Shown here in pieces: positions 18,282 to 27,738 of a DNA stretch of 64,000 bases. The translations under genes and the position numbers were made by a program. This DNA comes from Rhodoferax sp. U2-2l. GTDB taxonomy: Bacteria; Pseudomonadota; Gammaproteobacteria; Burkholderiales; Burkholderiaceae_C. Within the stretch, counting starts at the first letter, position 1. Every line of letters begins with the position of its first letter. The notes beneath the pieces were generated by a model. That model saw only the letters and a program-made list of their open reading frames with translations. It had not been told where the DNA came from and searched no databases. Where the stretch lies: NCBI RefSeq assembly GCF_020594515.1, contig NZ_JAJCTH010000018.1, positions 1-64,000 of the forward strand, written 5' to 3'.

Positions 18282-18952
18282 GCGGCCTCCACTGCGGGGC
18301 CTAACGCATACCCCAGCCCGCGGATGGTGCGCACCACGGTGGGGTGAATTTTGCGGCGCAGGTGGTGGATGTGGACTTCGAGCGCATTGCTTTCGGGCTC
18401 AACCCCGCTCCAGTCGTACATCTGCTCCTGCAACTGGGTTTTGGACAGCACCCGCTGTGGGTGTTTGAGCAAAATCTCCAGCAAACCCGTCTCGCGCGCG
18501 GTCAGCTCCACCGGCTGGTCTTGCCAGTGCACTTGCCGGGTGGACGGGTCATAACGCAAGCCGCCGTGGACCCACTCCGACTGGCTGCGCCCGGTGGCAC
18601 GGCGCAGCAGCGCGCGCAGGCGTGCCGCCAGTTCTTCGATGCGCATGGGTTTGATCAGGTAGTCATCGGCCCCGGCATCGAGCCCGGCGATGCGTTGCTC
18701 CAGACCATCGCGGGCGGTCAAGATCAGCACCGGCAAAGCCACACCGCGCTGGCGCCAGCGTTTGAGCCAGACCATGCCGTCGGCACCCGGCAGGCCCAGG
18801 TCCAGCACCAGCGCGTCATAACTGGCCGCGCCCAGCGCCGCATCGGCACGCGCGCCATCACAGAAGCAGTCCACCACATGGCCGAGTTGGCGCAGCCCGG
18901 TGCCCAGCGCATCGGCCAGCTGGGCATCGTCTTCAAGGATCAGTAAACGCAT
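18278..18952 (-). CDS. OmpR-family response regulator (PmrA/QseB-like)
   Basis: This 224-residue regulator has a receiver domain (acidic ILEDD, phospho-acceptor D in LVLDLGLPGADG, ILTARD, K in YLIKPM) and a winged-helix domain with ESNALEVHIHHLRRKIHPTVVRTIRGLGYAL, typical of QseB/PmrA. The start MRLLILEDD (18952) is the family start. It precedes and overlaps its kinase. No TTAA direct repeat was found in its own upstream region, so autoregulation through the same box is not apparent. It is the natural candidate to bind the boxes at 11906, 11955 and 12719. Confidence 0.9.
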   Translation of the reverse strand: MRLLILEDDAQLADALGTGLRQLGHVVDCFCDGARADAALGAASYDALVLDLGLPGADGMVWLKRWRQRGVALPVLILTARDGLEQRIAGLDAGADDYLIKPMRIEELAARLRALLRRATGRSQSEWVHGGLRYDPSTRQVHWQDQPVELTARETGLLEILLKHPQRVLSKTQLQEQMYDWSGVEPESNALEVHIHHLRRKIHPTVVRTIRGLGYALGPAVEAA

Positions 18953-19067
18953 CGGGCTCCTGCGGATGGGTGTGGGAAGCTGCAAAACATCAGATTTTCG
19001 GCGTAAAGCAGACGGACCACCGAGCGCAGTTCAGCAGCCATTGCCACGTCCCGCTGACCCAGGCGGG

Positions 19068-19952
19068 CTACTCCACCTCGCGCACCCGAAGAAACGACGC
19101 AAATCGCGGCAGACCCTTGGGGGTGTGATCGCGGTAGCGGTAGGTGACCACGCTGCCAATGGCGGGCGGGTTGGCCCGCTGGGCGTCGGTGAAGCCCGTG
19201 CCCAGAGCAAACCGCTGGCCGCTGGGCAATTCCAGCAGCAGCGCCCCCAAGCGGCCCGCGTGGCGGCCCTTGCCGGGCAGGTGGGCCACCACCCGCGCGT
19301 CGTCATCCGACACGGGTTTGAATTTCAGCAACGCGGCACTGCGCCCGGGTGACCACAGCGCGTTGCTGCGGTGCAGCACCAAGCCTTCGCCATCGCCTTG
19401 GACCGTCTGCGCCAGCAAGGTCTGCAAAGCCGCCGCGTTGGCCACAGGCTGCTGCGCCACCACCTGCACCCACGGCTGGCCGACCTGGGCCACCACGGCC
19501 GTCAGCTGCGCCAGGCGTTGGCCAAACGGCTCAGTCGCGCCCGGCAGGTCAAACACCATGTAAGACACGTCGCGCCAATCGGCGTCCACCGGTTCGGCGC
19601 GGCGCACGATGCCCGAGAGCGCATCAAACCTGCCCCGACCCAGCCACAACTCGCCGTCCAGCGCCACCTTGGGTAACACCGCGGTGAACCAGCGCGGCGC
19701 GGCGATGGGCAACCCACTGCGAAAACGCAGTTGCTGGCCGTCCCACAACGCGCGCACGCCGTCGAGCTTTTCGCTCACCAGAAAACCCGCCGGGTCCAGC
19801 CCGGCGCGCCAGTCGCTGGCCAACATCGGCGCCAGGGCCGCGGGCGCGGCGTCGGCCGTGGCGCTGGCCGCAGTGGCCCAAACCGGCGGCAACGCGCCGC
19901 CCAGTAGCAGCGCCAAACAGGCGGCCGACGTGGCTGATCGTGAAAAGTACAT
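19068..19952 (-). CDS. Exported ATP-dependent DNA ligase (LigE type)
   Basis: This is a 294-residue minimal ATP-dependent DNA ligase with a signal peptide (MYFSRSATSAACLALLLGGALPP...ATA), so it probably acts in the periplasm. The nucleotidyltransferase motif I is EKLDGVRALWDG with the adenylated lysine. Motif III (VSYMVFDLPG), motif IV (GEGLVLH) and motif V (LLKFKPV) follow, then a compact OB domain; no zinc finger or extra DNA-binding domain is present. Such Lig E enzymes occur in naturally competent or biofilm-forming proteobacteria. It is followed downstream by nothing co-directional; the HNH gene lies 78 bp upstream on the same strand. Confidence 0.85.
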   Translation of the reverse strand: MYFSRSATSAACLALLLGGALPPVWATAASATADAAPAALAPMLASDWRAGLDPAGFLVSEKLDGVRALWDGQQLRFRSGLPIAAPRWFTAVLPKVALDGELWLGRGRFDALSGIVRRAEPVDADWRDVSYMVFDLPGATEPFGQRLAQLTAVVAQVGQPWVQVVAQQPVANAAALQTLLAQTVQGDGEGLVLHRSNALWSPGRSAALLKFKPVSDDDARVVAHLPGKGRHAGRLGALLLELPSGQRFALGTGFTDAQRANPPAIGSVVTYRYRDHTPKGLPRFASFLRVREVE

Positions 19953-20030
19953 GAAGACGCCTCCCTGATGGACAAATCAAAATCGGCCTCTGTCCCTGGT
20001 CCCTCAGGGCAGAGCGCTCTTGTGGTCAGT

Positions 20031-20588
20031 TCAAGCGGCCAACCGTGACGACTTGGGCACGTGCGCCAGCAAAAATTCCATCTGGTCGGCCAGGATGCGC
20101 CGGTTGCGCAAAATGAAGTCTTCCCACAGGCTGGGCACATAGGGCGTGTACAGCAGCGGCATGTGCGCCTGCTCGGGGGTGCGGTGGCTTTTGCGGTGGT
20201 TGCACGGGCGGCACGCGGTGACCACGTTCATCCAGGTGTCGATGCCCTTTTGCGCAAACGGAATGATGTGCTCGCGGGTCAAATCGGTTTCGTCAAACAG
20301 GTCGCCGCAGTAGGCGCAGATGTTGCGGTCACGGGCAAACAGTTTGCCGTTGGTCAGGCCCGGGCGCAGCTCAAACGGGTTGATGTTGGGCACACCTTTG
20401 GTGCCGATGATGCTGGAGACGGTGATGATGGATTGCTTGCCGGTGATGGCGTTGTGCCCGCCATGAAACACCGCCACCTGGTGGCCCATTTCCCAGCGAA
20501 CTTCTTCCGCGGCGTAATGGATGACCGCCTGCTCCAGCGAAATCCACGATTGGGGTAGCCCTTGGGCTGACAGCTTCAAGACCTTCAA
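20031..20588 (-). CDS. HNH endonuclease-domain protein
   Basis: This 185-residue protein has a central HNH/McrA-like nuclease motif: two CxxC pairs (CAYCGD and CRPCNHRK) bracket TREHIIPFAQKGIDTWMNVVTA, giving the H-N-H metal site. The start is a TTG at 20588, chosen because an AGGAG ribosome site (20596-20600) lies seven bases upstream; it yields MKVLKLSAQGLPQSWISLEQA, the usual N-terminus of this family. Small single-domain HNH proteins of this kind are widespread chromosomal genes in Comamonadaceae and their role is not settled. The gene has its own upstream gap before ribF. Confidence 0.85.
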   Translation of the reverse strand: MKVLKLSAQGLPQSWISLEQAVIHYAAEEVRWEMGHQVAVFHGGHNAITGKQSIITVSSIIGTKGVPNINPFELRPGLTNGKLFARDRNICAYCGDLFDETDLTREHIIPFAQKGIDTWMNVVTACRPCNHRKSHRTPEQAHMPLLYTPYVPSLWEDFILRNRRILADQMEFLLAHVPKSSRLAA

Positions 20589-20809
20589 AACACGACTCCT
20601 GAAAAAAGACGTTATCCGAAACCTGCTCAAAACCTCAACAACACAGCACGTTCACAACCCTCACCCGATCAACCATTTTTTCAATGCACAAAATGCGCCA
20701 ACTTTCAACGCCAAACGGGTCTAAGACACAATATACCCCCTTTACATGTCAAATTGGCGTCAAGCCCACTTGTCCTTTGCCCAAGGCGCTATTTTTTTTA
20801 TAACAAGAG

Positions 20810-21781
20810 ATGAAGATTTACAGGGGTTTCAACCACCCGGACATTGCACCCGCCTGCGCGTTGACGATTGGCAATTTTGACGGTGTGCACCGTGGCCACC
20901 AAGCCATGCTCTCGCTGCTCAAGGGCGAGGCACAGCAGCGCGGTGTGCCCAGTTGCGTGCTCACCTTCGAGCCCCACCCGCGTGACTTTTTTGCCGCACT
21001 CACCCACAACCCCAACCTGGCCCCGGCACGCGTGGGGACGCTGCGCGACAAGCTGATCGACCTGGCCCAGTGCGGCGTCGACCAGACCGTGGTGCTGCCG
21101 TTTGACGCCCGCCTGGCCAATCTGACGCCACAGGCGTTCATCGACACCGTGCTGCTGCAAGGCTTGGGCGCACGGTATGTGCTGGTGGGTGATGACTTCC
21201 GTTTTGGGCAACGCCGCGCCGGTGACTACACCCTGCTGGACGCGGCCGGGCTCAAGCAAGGGTTCGATGTGGCGCGCATGAACAGTTATGAGGTGCACAA
21301 CCTGCGTGTCTCCAGCTCGGCCGTGCGCGATGCCTTGTCCGAAGGCCGCATGAAAGACGCCACCCGCCTGCTGGGCCACCCGTACCGCATCTCCGGCCAC
21401 GTGGTGCATGGCCGCAAGCTGGGCCGATCCCTGGGTTTCAAGACGCTGAACCAACGCTTTGCCCACTGGAAACCCGCCGCGCGCGGCATTTTTGTGGTGC
21501 TGGTGTATGGCCTGAGCGACAAGCCACTGCGCGGTGTGGCCAACCTGGGGGTGCGCCCATCGGTTGACCCACGTGACGTGAATGGTGGCCGGGTGCTGCT
21601 GGAAACCCATTGCCTGGACTGGCCAGCGCACCTGGGCGCAGAAGGTGCCTACGGCAAGATCATCAGCGTGGAGCTGCTGCACAAATTACACGACGAACTC
21701 AAATACGACTCGCTGGACGCCTTGACGGCGGGCATTCAGAGGGATTGCCAGGATGCGCGGGCTTACTTTGCGGTCTCGTAG
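20810..21781 (+). CDS. ribF: Bifunctional riboflavin kinase/FAD synthetase
   Basis: This 323-residue cytoplasmic enzyme makes FMN and FAD from riboflavin. The N-terminal FMN adenylyltransferase has GNFDGVHRGHQAM, and the VSSSAVRDAL motif ends that domain. The C-terminal kinase domain has GRSLGFKTLN in place of the textbook GFPTAN, with T and N retained, and GVANLGVRPSV. An AAGAG ribosome site precedes the ATG. The last 31 codons are duplicated, in diverged form, at 22506-22610 directly upstream of ileS. No FMN riboswitch-like structure was recognised upstream. Confidence 0.95.
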   Translation: MKIYRGFNHPDIAPACALTIGNFDGVHRGHQAMLSLLKGEAQQRGVPSCVLTFEPHPRDFFAALTHNPNLAPARVGTLRDKLIDLAQCGVDQTVVLPFDARLANLTPQAFIDTVLLQGLGARYVLVGDDFRFGQRRAGDYTLLDAAGLKQGFDVARMNSYEVHNLRVSSSAVRDALSEGRMKDATRLLGHPYRISGHVVHGRKLGRSLGFKTLNQRFAHWKPAARGIFVVLVYGLSDKPLRGVANLGVRPSVDPRDVNGGRVLLETHCLDWPAHLGAEGAYGKIISVELLHKLHDELKYDSLDALTAGIQRDCQDARAYFAVS

Positions 21782-21912
21782 GCGGAGCCCTGCGGGCCTT
21801 CAAAATCCGTTTTGCGCCATCGGATCAGCAGAAGCGAGCCATGCCATCGCTGCGGTGAAAACCAAGCTGACTTCAACTCTGGGCAGCTCTGCCGCCAGTT
21901 TCAGCGACTCAC

Positions 21913-22239
21913 CTAGGCCTCCATCGCCATGGCTGCTGTCAATACTTGGTGCGGCTTGTGACAGCCTTTCACGCTGGCATCGGCCAGAAAAATCTGAATC
22001 TTGTTGCCTTTGCGCATGAGGATGATCTCCAGAACATCCCCAACGGATTGCACGGCGGGTTTGCCATTCTGGGTCACAAAGCCGAAGTCGTAAATGGCAT
22101 CGCTTTTTGAGAACCGTTTCAAGACCGTCTCCAACTTGTTCAAGTACACGATCTCCTGGAGGGTGGTGGCGCTCATCCAGCCTAACTGGCTATTCATTTC
22201 GGTGTAGGCAGTCGCAGCGGTGGTGTTGGCGATTTTCAT
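21913..22239 (-). CDS. Small hypothetical protein in the ribF-ileS insertion
   Basis: This open frame encodes 108 residues that I do not recognise. The sequence is soluble and mixed alpha/beta (segments SDAIYDFGFVTQNGKPAVQSVGD and ILMRKGNKIQIFLADA). Codon use is less GC-biased than in its neighbours, compatible with acquired DNA. A weak GAGACG ribosome site precedes the ATG. It overlaps the upstream 62-codon frame by four bases. It lies wholly inside the segment bounded by the two ribF 3' ends. Confidence 0.4.
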   Translation of the reverse strand: MKIANTTAATAYTEMNSQLGWMSATTLQEIVYLNKLETVLKRFSKSDAIYDFGFVTQNGKPAVQSVGDVLEIILMRKGNKIQIFLADASVKGCHKPHQVLTAAMAMEA

Positions 22240-22424
22240 GACAACGTCTCACATCTTGATAGCTCCATTTTTGCCCGTGTCCAACCCGCCAAATACCTGA
22301 GTTGCATGGCAAAAGGCCGGTACTTGTGCTCATTGGCGCTTGTAACGTCGATCCCTCCGTGGTCTGGTGTCATGGCGGCCCAGGACTTGAGATGCGGTCC
22401 GGCGATGACAACATCACTTTTCAC
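22236..22424 (-). CDS. Possible small hypothetical protein
   Basis: This is a 62-codon frame starting with GTG and ending in an ATGA overlap with the 108-residue frame. No family was recognised and no clear ribosome site is visible, so it may be non-coding. It is listed only because the four-base overlap suggests a possible two-gene unit within the inserted segment. Confidence 0.18.
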   Translation of the reverse strand: MKSDVVIAGPHLKSWAAMTPDHGGIDVTSANEHKYRPFAMQLRYLAGWTRAKMELSRCETLS

Positions 22425-22505
22425 GTGACCCCAGCACCGCGCGGTGCGTTACCGCCGCTGGCAAATGCCTACAGTAAAATCCGCCCACCCGCGCAGCGAC
22501 ACTGA

Positions 22506-22610
22506 CTGCACGACGAACCCAAATACAAATCCCTGGGCGCATTGACCGCAGGCATCCGTCAAGATGACCAGGATGCCCGTGCCACCTTTGCCCGCCCGCC
22601 CACACCATGA
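22506..22610 (+). pseudogene. Remnant second copy of the ribF 3' end
   Basis: The plus strand here reads LHDEPKYKSLGALTAGIRQ and then [11 protein letters not shown], aligning with the end of intact RibF (LHDELKYDSLDALTAGIQR then DCQDARAYFAVS). About 23 of 29 residues match and roughly two thirds of bases. Homology begins at 22506; an in-frame TGA at 22503 marks the breakpoint. The frame ends in a TGA at 22608-22610 that overlaps the ileS ATG by four bases, as expected if an ancestral ribF was translationally coupled to ileS. Confidence 0.75.
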
Positions 22611-25495
22611 CCACTCCTACCGATTACCGCAGCACCCTGAACCTGCCCGACACCCCGTTCCCCATGCGCGGTGATCTGCCCAAGCGCGAGCCGCTGTGGG
22701 TCAAAGCCTGGGAAGACCAGGGCCTGTACCAGAAGCTGCGCGACGCACGCCAGGGTGCGCCGCTGTTTGTGCTGCACGACGGCCCGCCGTATGCCAACGG
22801 CCAGATCCACATGGGCCACGCGGTCAACAAGATTCTGAAAGACATGATCGTCAAGGCCCGCCAGCTCAAGGGCATGGATGCGGTGTACATCCCCGGCTGG
22901 GACTGCCACGGCTTGCCGATTGAAAACGCCATCGAGAAAAAATTTGGCCGCAACCTGGCCCGCGACGACATGCAGGCCAAAAGCCGTGCCTATGCCACCG
23001 AGCAAATCGCGCTGCAAATGGCCGACTTCAAGCGCCTGGGTGTGCTGGGCGACTGGGACCACCCCTACCGCACCATGGATTTCGCCACCGAGGCCAACGA
23101 GATCCGCGCCTTCAAACGTGTGATCGAGCGCGGTTTTGTCTACCGTGGCCTCAAACCCGTGTACTGGTGTTTTGACTGTGGCTCGTCCTTGGCTGAGTTC
23201 GAGATCGAATACGCCGACAAAAAATCGCAAACGCTGGATGTGGGCTTCTTGTGCGCCGAACCGGCCAAACTCGCCGCCGCCTTTGGCCTGGATGCTCTCG
23301 ACAAAGAAGCCTTCGCCGTCATCTGGACCACCACCGCCTGGACCCTTCCGGCCAACCAGGCGCTGAACCTGAACCCCGAATTGACCTACGCGCTGGTCGA
23401 CACCGAGCGCGGCCTGCTGGTGCTGGCCGAGTCGCTGGTTGAGAAATGCATGGTGCGTTTTGGCCTGACCGGCACCGTGCTCGCCACCACTCTGGGCAAG
23501 CACCTGGGCGGCCTGAATTTCAAACACCCGCTGGCCCATGTGCACGCCGGCTACGACCGCCTGAGCCCGATCTACCTGGCCGACTACGCCACCGCCGAGG
23601 ACGGCACCGGCCTCGTGCACAGTTCGCCCGCGTACGGCGTGGAAGACTTCAACAGCTGCATCGCGCACGGCATGGCCTATGACGACATCCTGAACCCGGT
23701 GCAGGGCAACGGCGTTTATGAGGCCGAGCTGCCGCTGTTTGGCGGCCAGCACATCTGGAAAGCCTGCCCGGTGATCATCGACGCGCTGCGTGAGGCCGGT
23801 CGCCTGTTTGCCACAGAAAACATCGTGCACAGCTACCCGCATTGCTGGCGCCACAAGACGCCGGTGATCTACCGCGCGGCTGCCCAGTGGTTCATCCGTA
23901 TGGACGAGGGTGAAGGCATCTTTACCAAGGATAAAGCGCCGCAGACCCTCAGGCAGACGGCGCTGGCAGCTATCGAAAACACAGCGTTTTACCCTGAAAA
24001 CGGCAAAGTCCGGCTGCGCGACATGATCGCCGGGCGGCCGGACTGGTGCATCTCTAGACAACGCAGCTGGGGCGTGCCGCTGCCGTTTTTCCTGCACAAA
24101 GACAGCGGCGAGTTGCACCCCAAAACCATGGACATCCTCGACACCGCCGCCAACATGGTGGAAGAAGGCGGGATCGAAGCCTGGAGCAAGGCCACAACCG
24201 AAGCCATCCTGGCCACGGTGGACGCACAAGCCGATGCGCCGTTCTACACCAAGAGCAGCGACATTCTGGAAGTCTGGTTTGACTCCGGCACCACCCACAC
24301 CACGGTGCTCAAAGGCTCGCACCAAGGTTGTGGCCACGAAGCCATCGACCCCAAAACCGGCCAGAGCGGCCCCGAGGCCGATTTGTACCTGGAAGGCCAC
24401 GACCAGCACCGTGGCTGGTTCCACTCGTCGCTGCTCACCGCCTGCGCCATGTACGACCGCGCGCCCTACCACGGCATCCTGACCCACGGCTTCACGGTGG
24501 ACAGCAAGGGCCACAAGATGAGCAAAAGCGCCGGCAACGGCGTCGACCCGCAAGAAACTTCCAAAAAGCTCGGTGCCGAAATCATCCGCCTGTGGGTGGC
24601 TGCCAGCGATTACTCGGGCGACATCGCCGGTGACGACAAAATCCTGGCCCGCGTGGTGGACATTTACCGTCGCGTGCGCAACACGCTCAAGTTCCTGCTG
24701 GCCAACACCCAGGACTTTGACCCGGCCAAGGACAGTGTGCCCTTTGAACAATTGCTGGAGATTGACCGCTACGCCCTGAGCCGCGCCGCGCAAATGCAGG
24801 CCGAGGTGCTGGCGCATTTTGAGGTGTATGAATTCCACCCGGTGGTGGCCAAGCTGCAAATTTATTGCAGTGAAGACCTGGGCGCGTTTTACCTGGACGT
24901 GCTCAAAGACCGGCTCTACACCACGGGTGCCAACTCGCTGGCGCGGCGCAGCGCCCAGACCGCGCTGTGGCAGATCACGCAAGCCATGTTGCGCTGGATG
25001 GCGCCGTTTTTGAGCTTCACCGCCGAGGAAGCTTGGGGCGTGCTGGGCACGCAGGGCAAAACGCCTGCGGCCACGCGTGACTCGATCTTCATGGACACCT
25101 ACAGCGCCTTGGCCGAGCCTGACGCCGCCTTGCTGGGCAAGTGGGCGCGCATCCGGGAGATTCGGGATCTGGTCAACAAAGACATTGAAGTGCTGCGCGC
25201 CAATGGCCAGGTCGGCTCATCCTTGCAGGCCACGGTGCAACTCACCGTGGGGCCGGACGACCGCGCCCTGCTCGACAGCCTGGGCGCTGACCTGAAATTT
25301 GTGTTCATCACCTCCGCGGTTGATCTGGTCGCTGGTGACGACTTGTCCATCCAGGCCAGCGCCTCCAACGGCACCAAGTGTGAGCGCTGCTGGCATTACA
25401 GCGACGCCATCGGCAGCGATGTGGACCACCCCACGCTGTGCCCGCGCTGCAGCAGCAACCTGTTTGGCAGCGGCGAAACCCGGGTCTGCGCCTGA
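22607..25495 (+). CDS. ileS: Isoleucyl-tRNA synthetase
   Basis: This 962-residue class I aminoacyl-tRNA synthetase charges tRNA-Ile. The HIGH motif is HMGH ([16 protein letters not shown]), the CP1 editing domain carries [15 protein letters not shown], and KMSKS is present in [13 protein letters not shown]. The C-terminal zinc ribbon has [10 protein letters not shown] and LCPRCSSNL. Length and domain order are those of the bacterial type with the C-terminal zinc finger. Its TGA shares a base with the lspA ATG. The start overlaps the stop of the ribF remnant. Confidence 0.97.
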   Translation: MTTPTDYRSTLNLPDTPFPMRGDLPKREPLWVKAWEDQGLYQKLRDARQGAPLFVLHDGPPYANGQIHMGHAVNKILKDMIVKARQLKGMDAVYIPGWDCHGLPIENAIEKKFGRNLARDDMQAKSRAYATEQIALQMADFKRLGVLGDWDHPYRTMDFATEANEIRAFKRVIERGFVYRGLKPVYWCFDCGSSLAEFEIEYADKKSQTLDVGFLCAEPAKLAAAFGLDALDKEAFAVIWTTTAWTLPANQALNLNPELTYALVDTERGLLVLAESLVEKCMVRFGLTGTVLATTLGKHLGGLNFKHPLAHVHAGYDRLSPIYLADYATAEDGTGLVHSSPAYGVEDFNSCIAHGMAYDDILNPVQGNGVYEAELPLFGGQHIWKACPVIIDALREAGRLFATENIVHSYPHCWRHKTPVIYRAAAQWFIRMDEGEGIFTKDKAPQTLRQTALAAIENTAFYPENGKVRLRDMIAGRPDWCISRQRSWGVPLPFFLHKDSGELHPKTMDILDTAANMVEEGGIEAWSKATTEAILATVDAQADAPFYTKSSDILEVWFDSGTTHTTVLKGSHQGCGHEAIDPKTGQSGPEADLYLEGHDQHRGWFHSSLLTACAMYDRAPYHGILTHGFTVDSKGHKMSKSAGNGVDPQETSKKLGAEIIRLWVAASDYSGDIAGDDKILARVVDIYRRVRNTLKFLLANTQDFDPAKDSVPFEQLLEIDRYALSRAAQMQAEVLAHFEVYEFHPVVAKLQIYCSEDLGAFYLDVLKDRLYTTGANSLARRSAQTALWQITQAMLRWMAPFLSFTAEEAWGVLGTQGKTPAATRDSIFMDTYSALAEPDAALLGKWARIREIRDLVNKDIEVLRANGQVGSSLQATVQLTVGPDDRALLDSLGADLKFVFITSAVDLVAGDDLSIQASASNGTKCERCWHYSDAIGSDVDHPTLCPRCSSNLFGSGETRVCA

Positions 25496-26025
25496 TGGCA
25501 GGCAAACCCCGCACGGTAGGCGCTCGCGCCAAAAGCAGCTTGTCATCGGGCTCGCGGGGCATGCTGCCCTGGCTGGCGTTGGCGCTGATCATCCTGCTGG
25601 CTGACCAGTTCACCAAGGTGCTGATCGTGGGCGCGTACCAGTACGGCGACAGCACCCGCATTGCGGGCTTTTTCAACATTGTGCGCGTGCACAACTATGG
25701 TGCGGCGTTCTCGTTTCTGGCCAATTCGGGCGGCTGGCAGCGCTGGCTGTTCACCGGTATCGGTATTGGCGCGGCGTTGTTCATCGTCTGGCTGCTCAAA
25801 AGCCACCCTGGGCAAAAACTGTTTGCTTTTGCGCTGGCCTGCATTCTGGGCGGCGCTGTCGGCAACGTGATTGACCGCGTGCTGTATGGCTACGTGGTCG
25901 ACTTTCTGGACTTCCACTGGAAAGGCTGGCACTTTCCCGCCTTCAATATCGCCGACAGCGCCATCACGGTTGGCGCCGTCTGCCTGATCCTCGACGAACT
26001 GCTGCGCGTTCGCCGCGGGCGCTGA
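25495..26025 (+). CDS. lspA: Lipoprotein signal peptidase II
   Basis: LspA cleaves the signal peptide of prolipoproteins after lipid attachment at the inner membrane. The 176-residue protein has four transmembrane helices. Conserved blocks are present: [22 protein letters not shown], the [21 protein letters not shown] segment with the first catalytic Asp, and [11 protein letters not shown] with the second. A 20-residue basic N-terminal extension ([14 protein letters not shown]) precedes TM1. The ATG shares one base with the ileS stop, the usual ileS-lspA coupling. Confidence 0.95.
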   Translation: MAGKPRTVGARAKSSLSSGSRGMLPWLALALIILLADQFTKVLIVGAYQYGDSTRIAGFFNIVRVHNYGAAFSFLANSGGWQRWLFTGIGIGAALFIVWLLKSHPGQKLFAFALACILGGAVGNVIDRVLYGYVVDFLDFHWKGWHFPAFNIADSAITVGAVCLILDELLRVRRGR

Positions 26026-26046
26026 TTTGCCAAGGAGACCTCAGCC

Positions 26047-27738
26047 GTGACCCACCTGCTCAATCTGCTGGCCGCCATTGCCCTGCTGGTGTGGGGCACG
26101 CATCTGGTGCGCAAGGACACCCTGCGTGTGCTGGGCGCCAACTTGCGCCGGGTGCTGGCGCAAAGTGTGGACAACCGCTTCAAGGCGGCCATGTCGGGCG
26201 TGGGCGTCACGGCGCTGCTGCAGTCCAGCACCGCCACCGCGTTGATCATTTCGGCCTTTGTGGGCCAAGGGTTGATGAGCCTGACCGCCGCGCTGGCGGT
26301 GATGCTGGGGGCCGATCTGGGTACCAGCCTGATGGCGCTGCTGTTCTCGCGCGATCTGTCGTGGCTGTCGCCGCTGTTCATCTTGGTCGGTGTGGTGATG
26401 TTCATCGTCAAACAAGGCACCACCGCCGGCTTTGCCGGGCGCATCCTGATCGGGCTGGGTCTGATGCTGCTGGCGCTGAGTCTGGTGCGTGCCTCGGCCA
26501 ACGAGCTGACCCAGTCGGAAGCGGTGCGCGCGCTGCTGGCCTCGCTGGCCAGCGACCGGCTTTTGGAAATCACGCTGGGGGCGGTGCTCTCGGTGCTGAG
26601 CTACTCCAGCCTGGCGGTGGTGCTGCTGATTGCCACCCTGGCCAGCAGCCAGGTGGTGACGGTGGACGTGGCGCTGGGCCTGGTGCTGGGCGCCAACCTG
26701 GGCAGCGGTTTGCTGGCGGTGCTGACCACCCTGAGCAGCCCCATCGAGGCGCGTCAGGTGCCGCTGGGCAACCTGATCTTCAAGATCATGGGGGTGGCCC
26801 TGATGGTGCCAGCCTTGAACTTCTGGCTCAGCCAGGTGCACCCCAACCTCCCCGACGCGGCCACGGTGGTGGTGCTGTTTCATTTCGTCTTCAACGCACT
26901 GACGGGGGTGCTGTTCATCGGCCTCACGCAGGTGGTGGCGCGTTGGGTGGTTTATTGGCTGCCCAAGCCAGCGCAAAACCGCCTGAACGGCCGCCATCGA
27001 CACCTGGACCCGTCTGCGCTGGCCACCCCCTCGGTGGCTTTGACCTGTGCGGTGCGCGAGGCCATGCACCAGGCCGACGTGGTGGAGACCATGCTGCGCG
27101 GCGTGCTGGAAGTGATCAAGACCAACGACATGGCGCTGGTGCAGTCGCTGCAAAAGATGGACGACACGGTGGACCGGCTGTACTCGGACATCAAGTACTA
27201 CCTGACCAAAATTTCGCGCGAGGCCCTCAACGACAAAGAGGGACGGCGCTGGACCGACATCATCAGCTTCACCATCAACATGGAGCAGATCGGCGACATC
27301 GTCGAGCGGGTGCTGGAAGACATCGAGGTCAAAAAAATCAAGACCGGCCGCGAGTTTTCAGCCGCTGGCATGCTGGAGATCACCGAGCTGCACGGCGACC
27401 TGGTCAACAACCTGCGCCTGGCGATGAGCGTGTTTCTGAACGACGACCTGCGCGACGCCATCAAGTTGCTGGAAGAAAAAACCCGCTTTCGCGATCTGGA
27501 GCTGCAATACGCCGCCAACCACCTCACCCGGCTGACCGACAACACGCTGGAGAGTATTGAGACCAGCTCGCTGCACCTGGATCTGATCAGTGAACTCAAA
27601 CGTATCAACTCGCTGATCTGCGCCGTGGCCTACCCGATTCTGGAATCGACCGGCGCACTGGCACCCAACCGGCTGCGCACGCCAGCCGACGCCCTGCCCG
27701 AAACCGCGCCCCAGTTGCCCCCCGACGCTACCCCATGA
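26047..27738 (+). CDS. Na/Pi cotransporter family protein with PhoU-like domain
   Basis: This is a 563-residue NptA/YjbB-type sodium-phosphate symporter. Two inverted QSS repeats are seen ([20 protein letters not shown], and [18 protein letters not shown] in the second), with about nine transmembrane helices in residues 1-310. A C-terminal PhoU-like helical domain (about 340-540) follows, including [18 protein letters not shown]. The start is GTG at 26047 with AAGGAGA nine to fifteen bases upstream. It follows lspA by 21 bp and overlaps miaA by four bases, so it is co-transcribed with housekeeping genes. Direction of phosphate movement cannot be told. Confidence 0.9.
   Translation: MTHLLNLLAAIALLVWGTHLVRKDTLRVLGANLRRVLAQSVDNRFKAAMSGVGVTALLQSSTATALIISAFVGQGLMSLTAALAVMLGADLGTSLMALLFSRDLSWLSPLFILVGVVMFIVKQGTTAGFAGRILIGLGLMLLALSLVRASANELTQSEAVRALLASLASDRLLEITLGAVLSVLSYSSLAVVLLIATLASSQVVTVDVALGLVLGANLGSGLLAVLTTLSSPIEARQVPLGNLIFKIMGVALMVPALNFWLSQVHPNLPDAATVVVLFHFVFNALTGVLFIGLTQVVARWVVYWLPKPAQNRLNGRHRHLDPSALATPSVALTCAVREAMHQADVVETMLRGVLEVIKTNDMALVQSLQKMDDTVDRLYSDIKYYLTKISREALNDKEGRRWTDIISFTINMEQIGDIVERVLEDIEVKKIKTGREFSAAGMLEITELHGDLVNNLRLAMSVFLNDDLRDAIKLLEEKTRFRDLELQYAANHLTRLTDNTLESIETSSLHLDLISELKRINSLICAVAYPILESTGALAPNRLRTPADALPETAPQLPPDATP

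Larger units (their letters stand above)
21782..22505. other. Insertion-like segment between ribF and ileS
   Basis: About 0.72 kb separates the intact ribF from a leftover ribF 3' end that abuts ileS. The segment has lower GC than ribF or ileS and holds two small minus-strand open frames. No transposase, integrase, inverted terminal repeats or tRNA was seen. Because homologous ribF 3' ends flank it, it looks like the residue of an element or recombination event that replaced the end of ribF. Confidence 0.5.

Noticed and set aside
20631..20809. FMN riboswitch upstream of ribF
   Set aside because: The conserved RFN-element blocks were not found. ribF itself (kinase/FAD synthetase) is often not riboswitch-controlled.
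22559..24982. 807-codon minus-strand open frame opposite ileS
   Set aside because: Low-complexity His/Val/Gly/Gln composition typical of the complement of a GC-rich gene. ileS on the plus strand is unambiguous.
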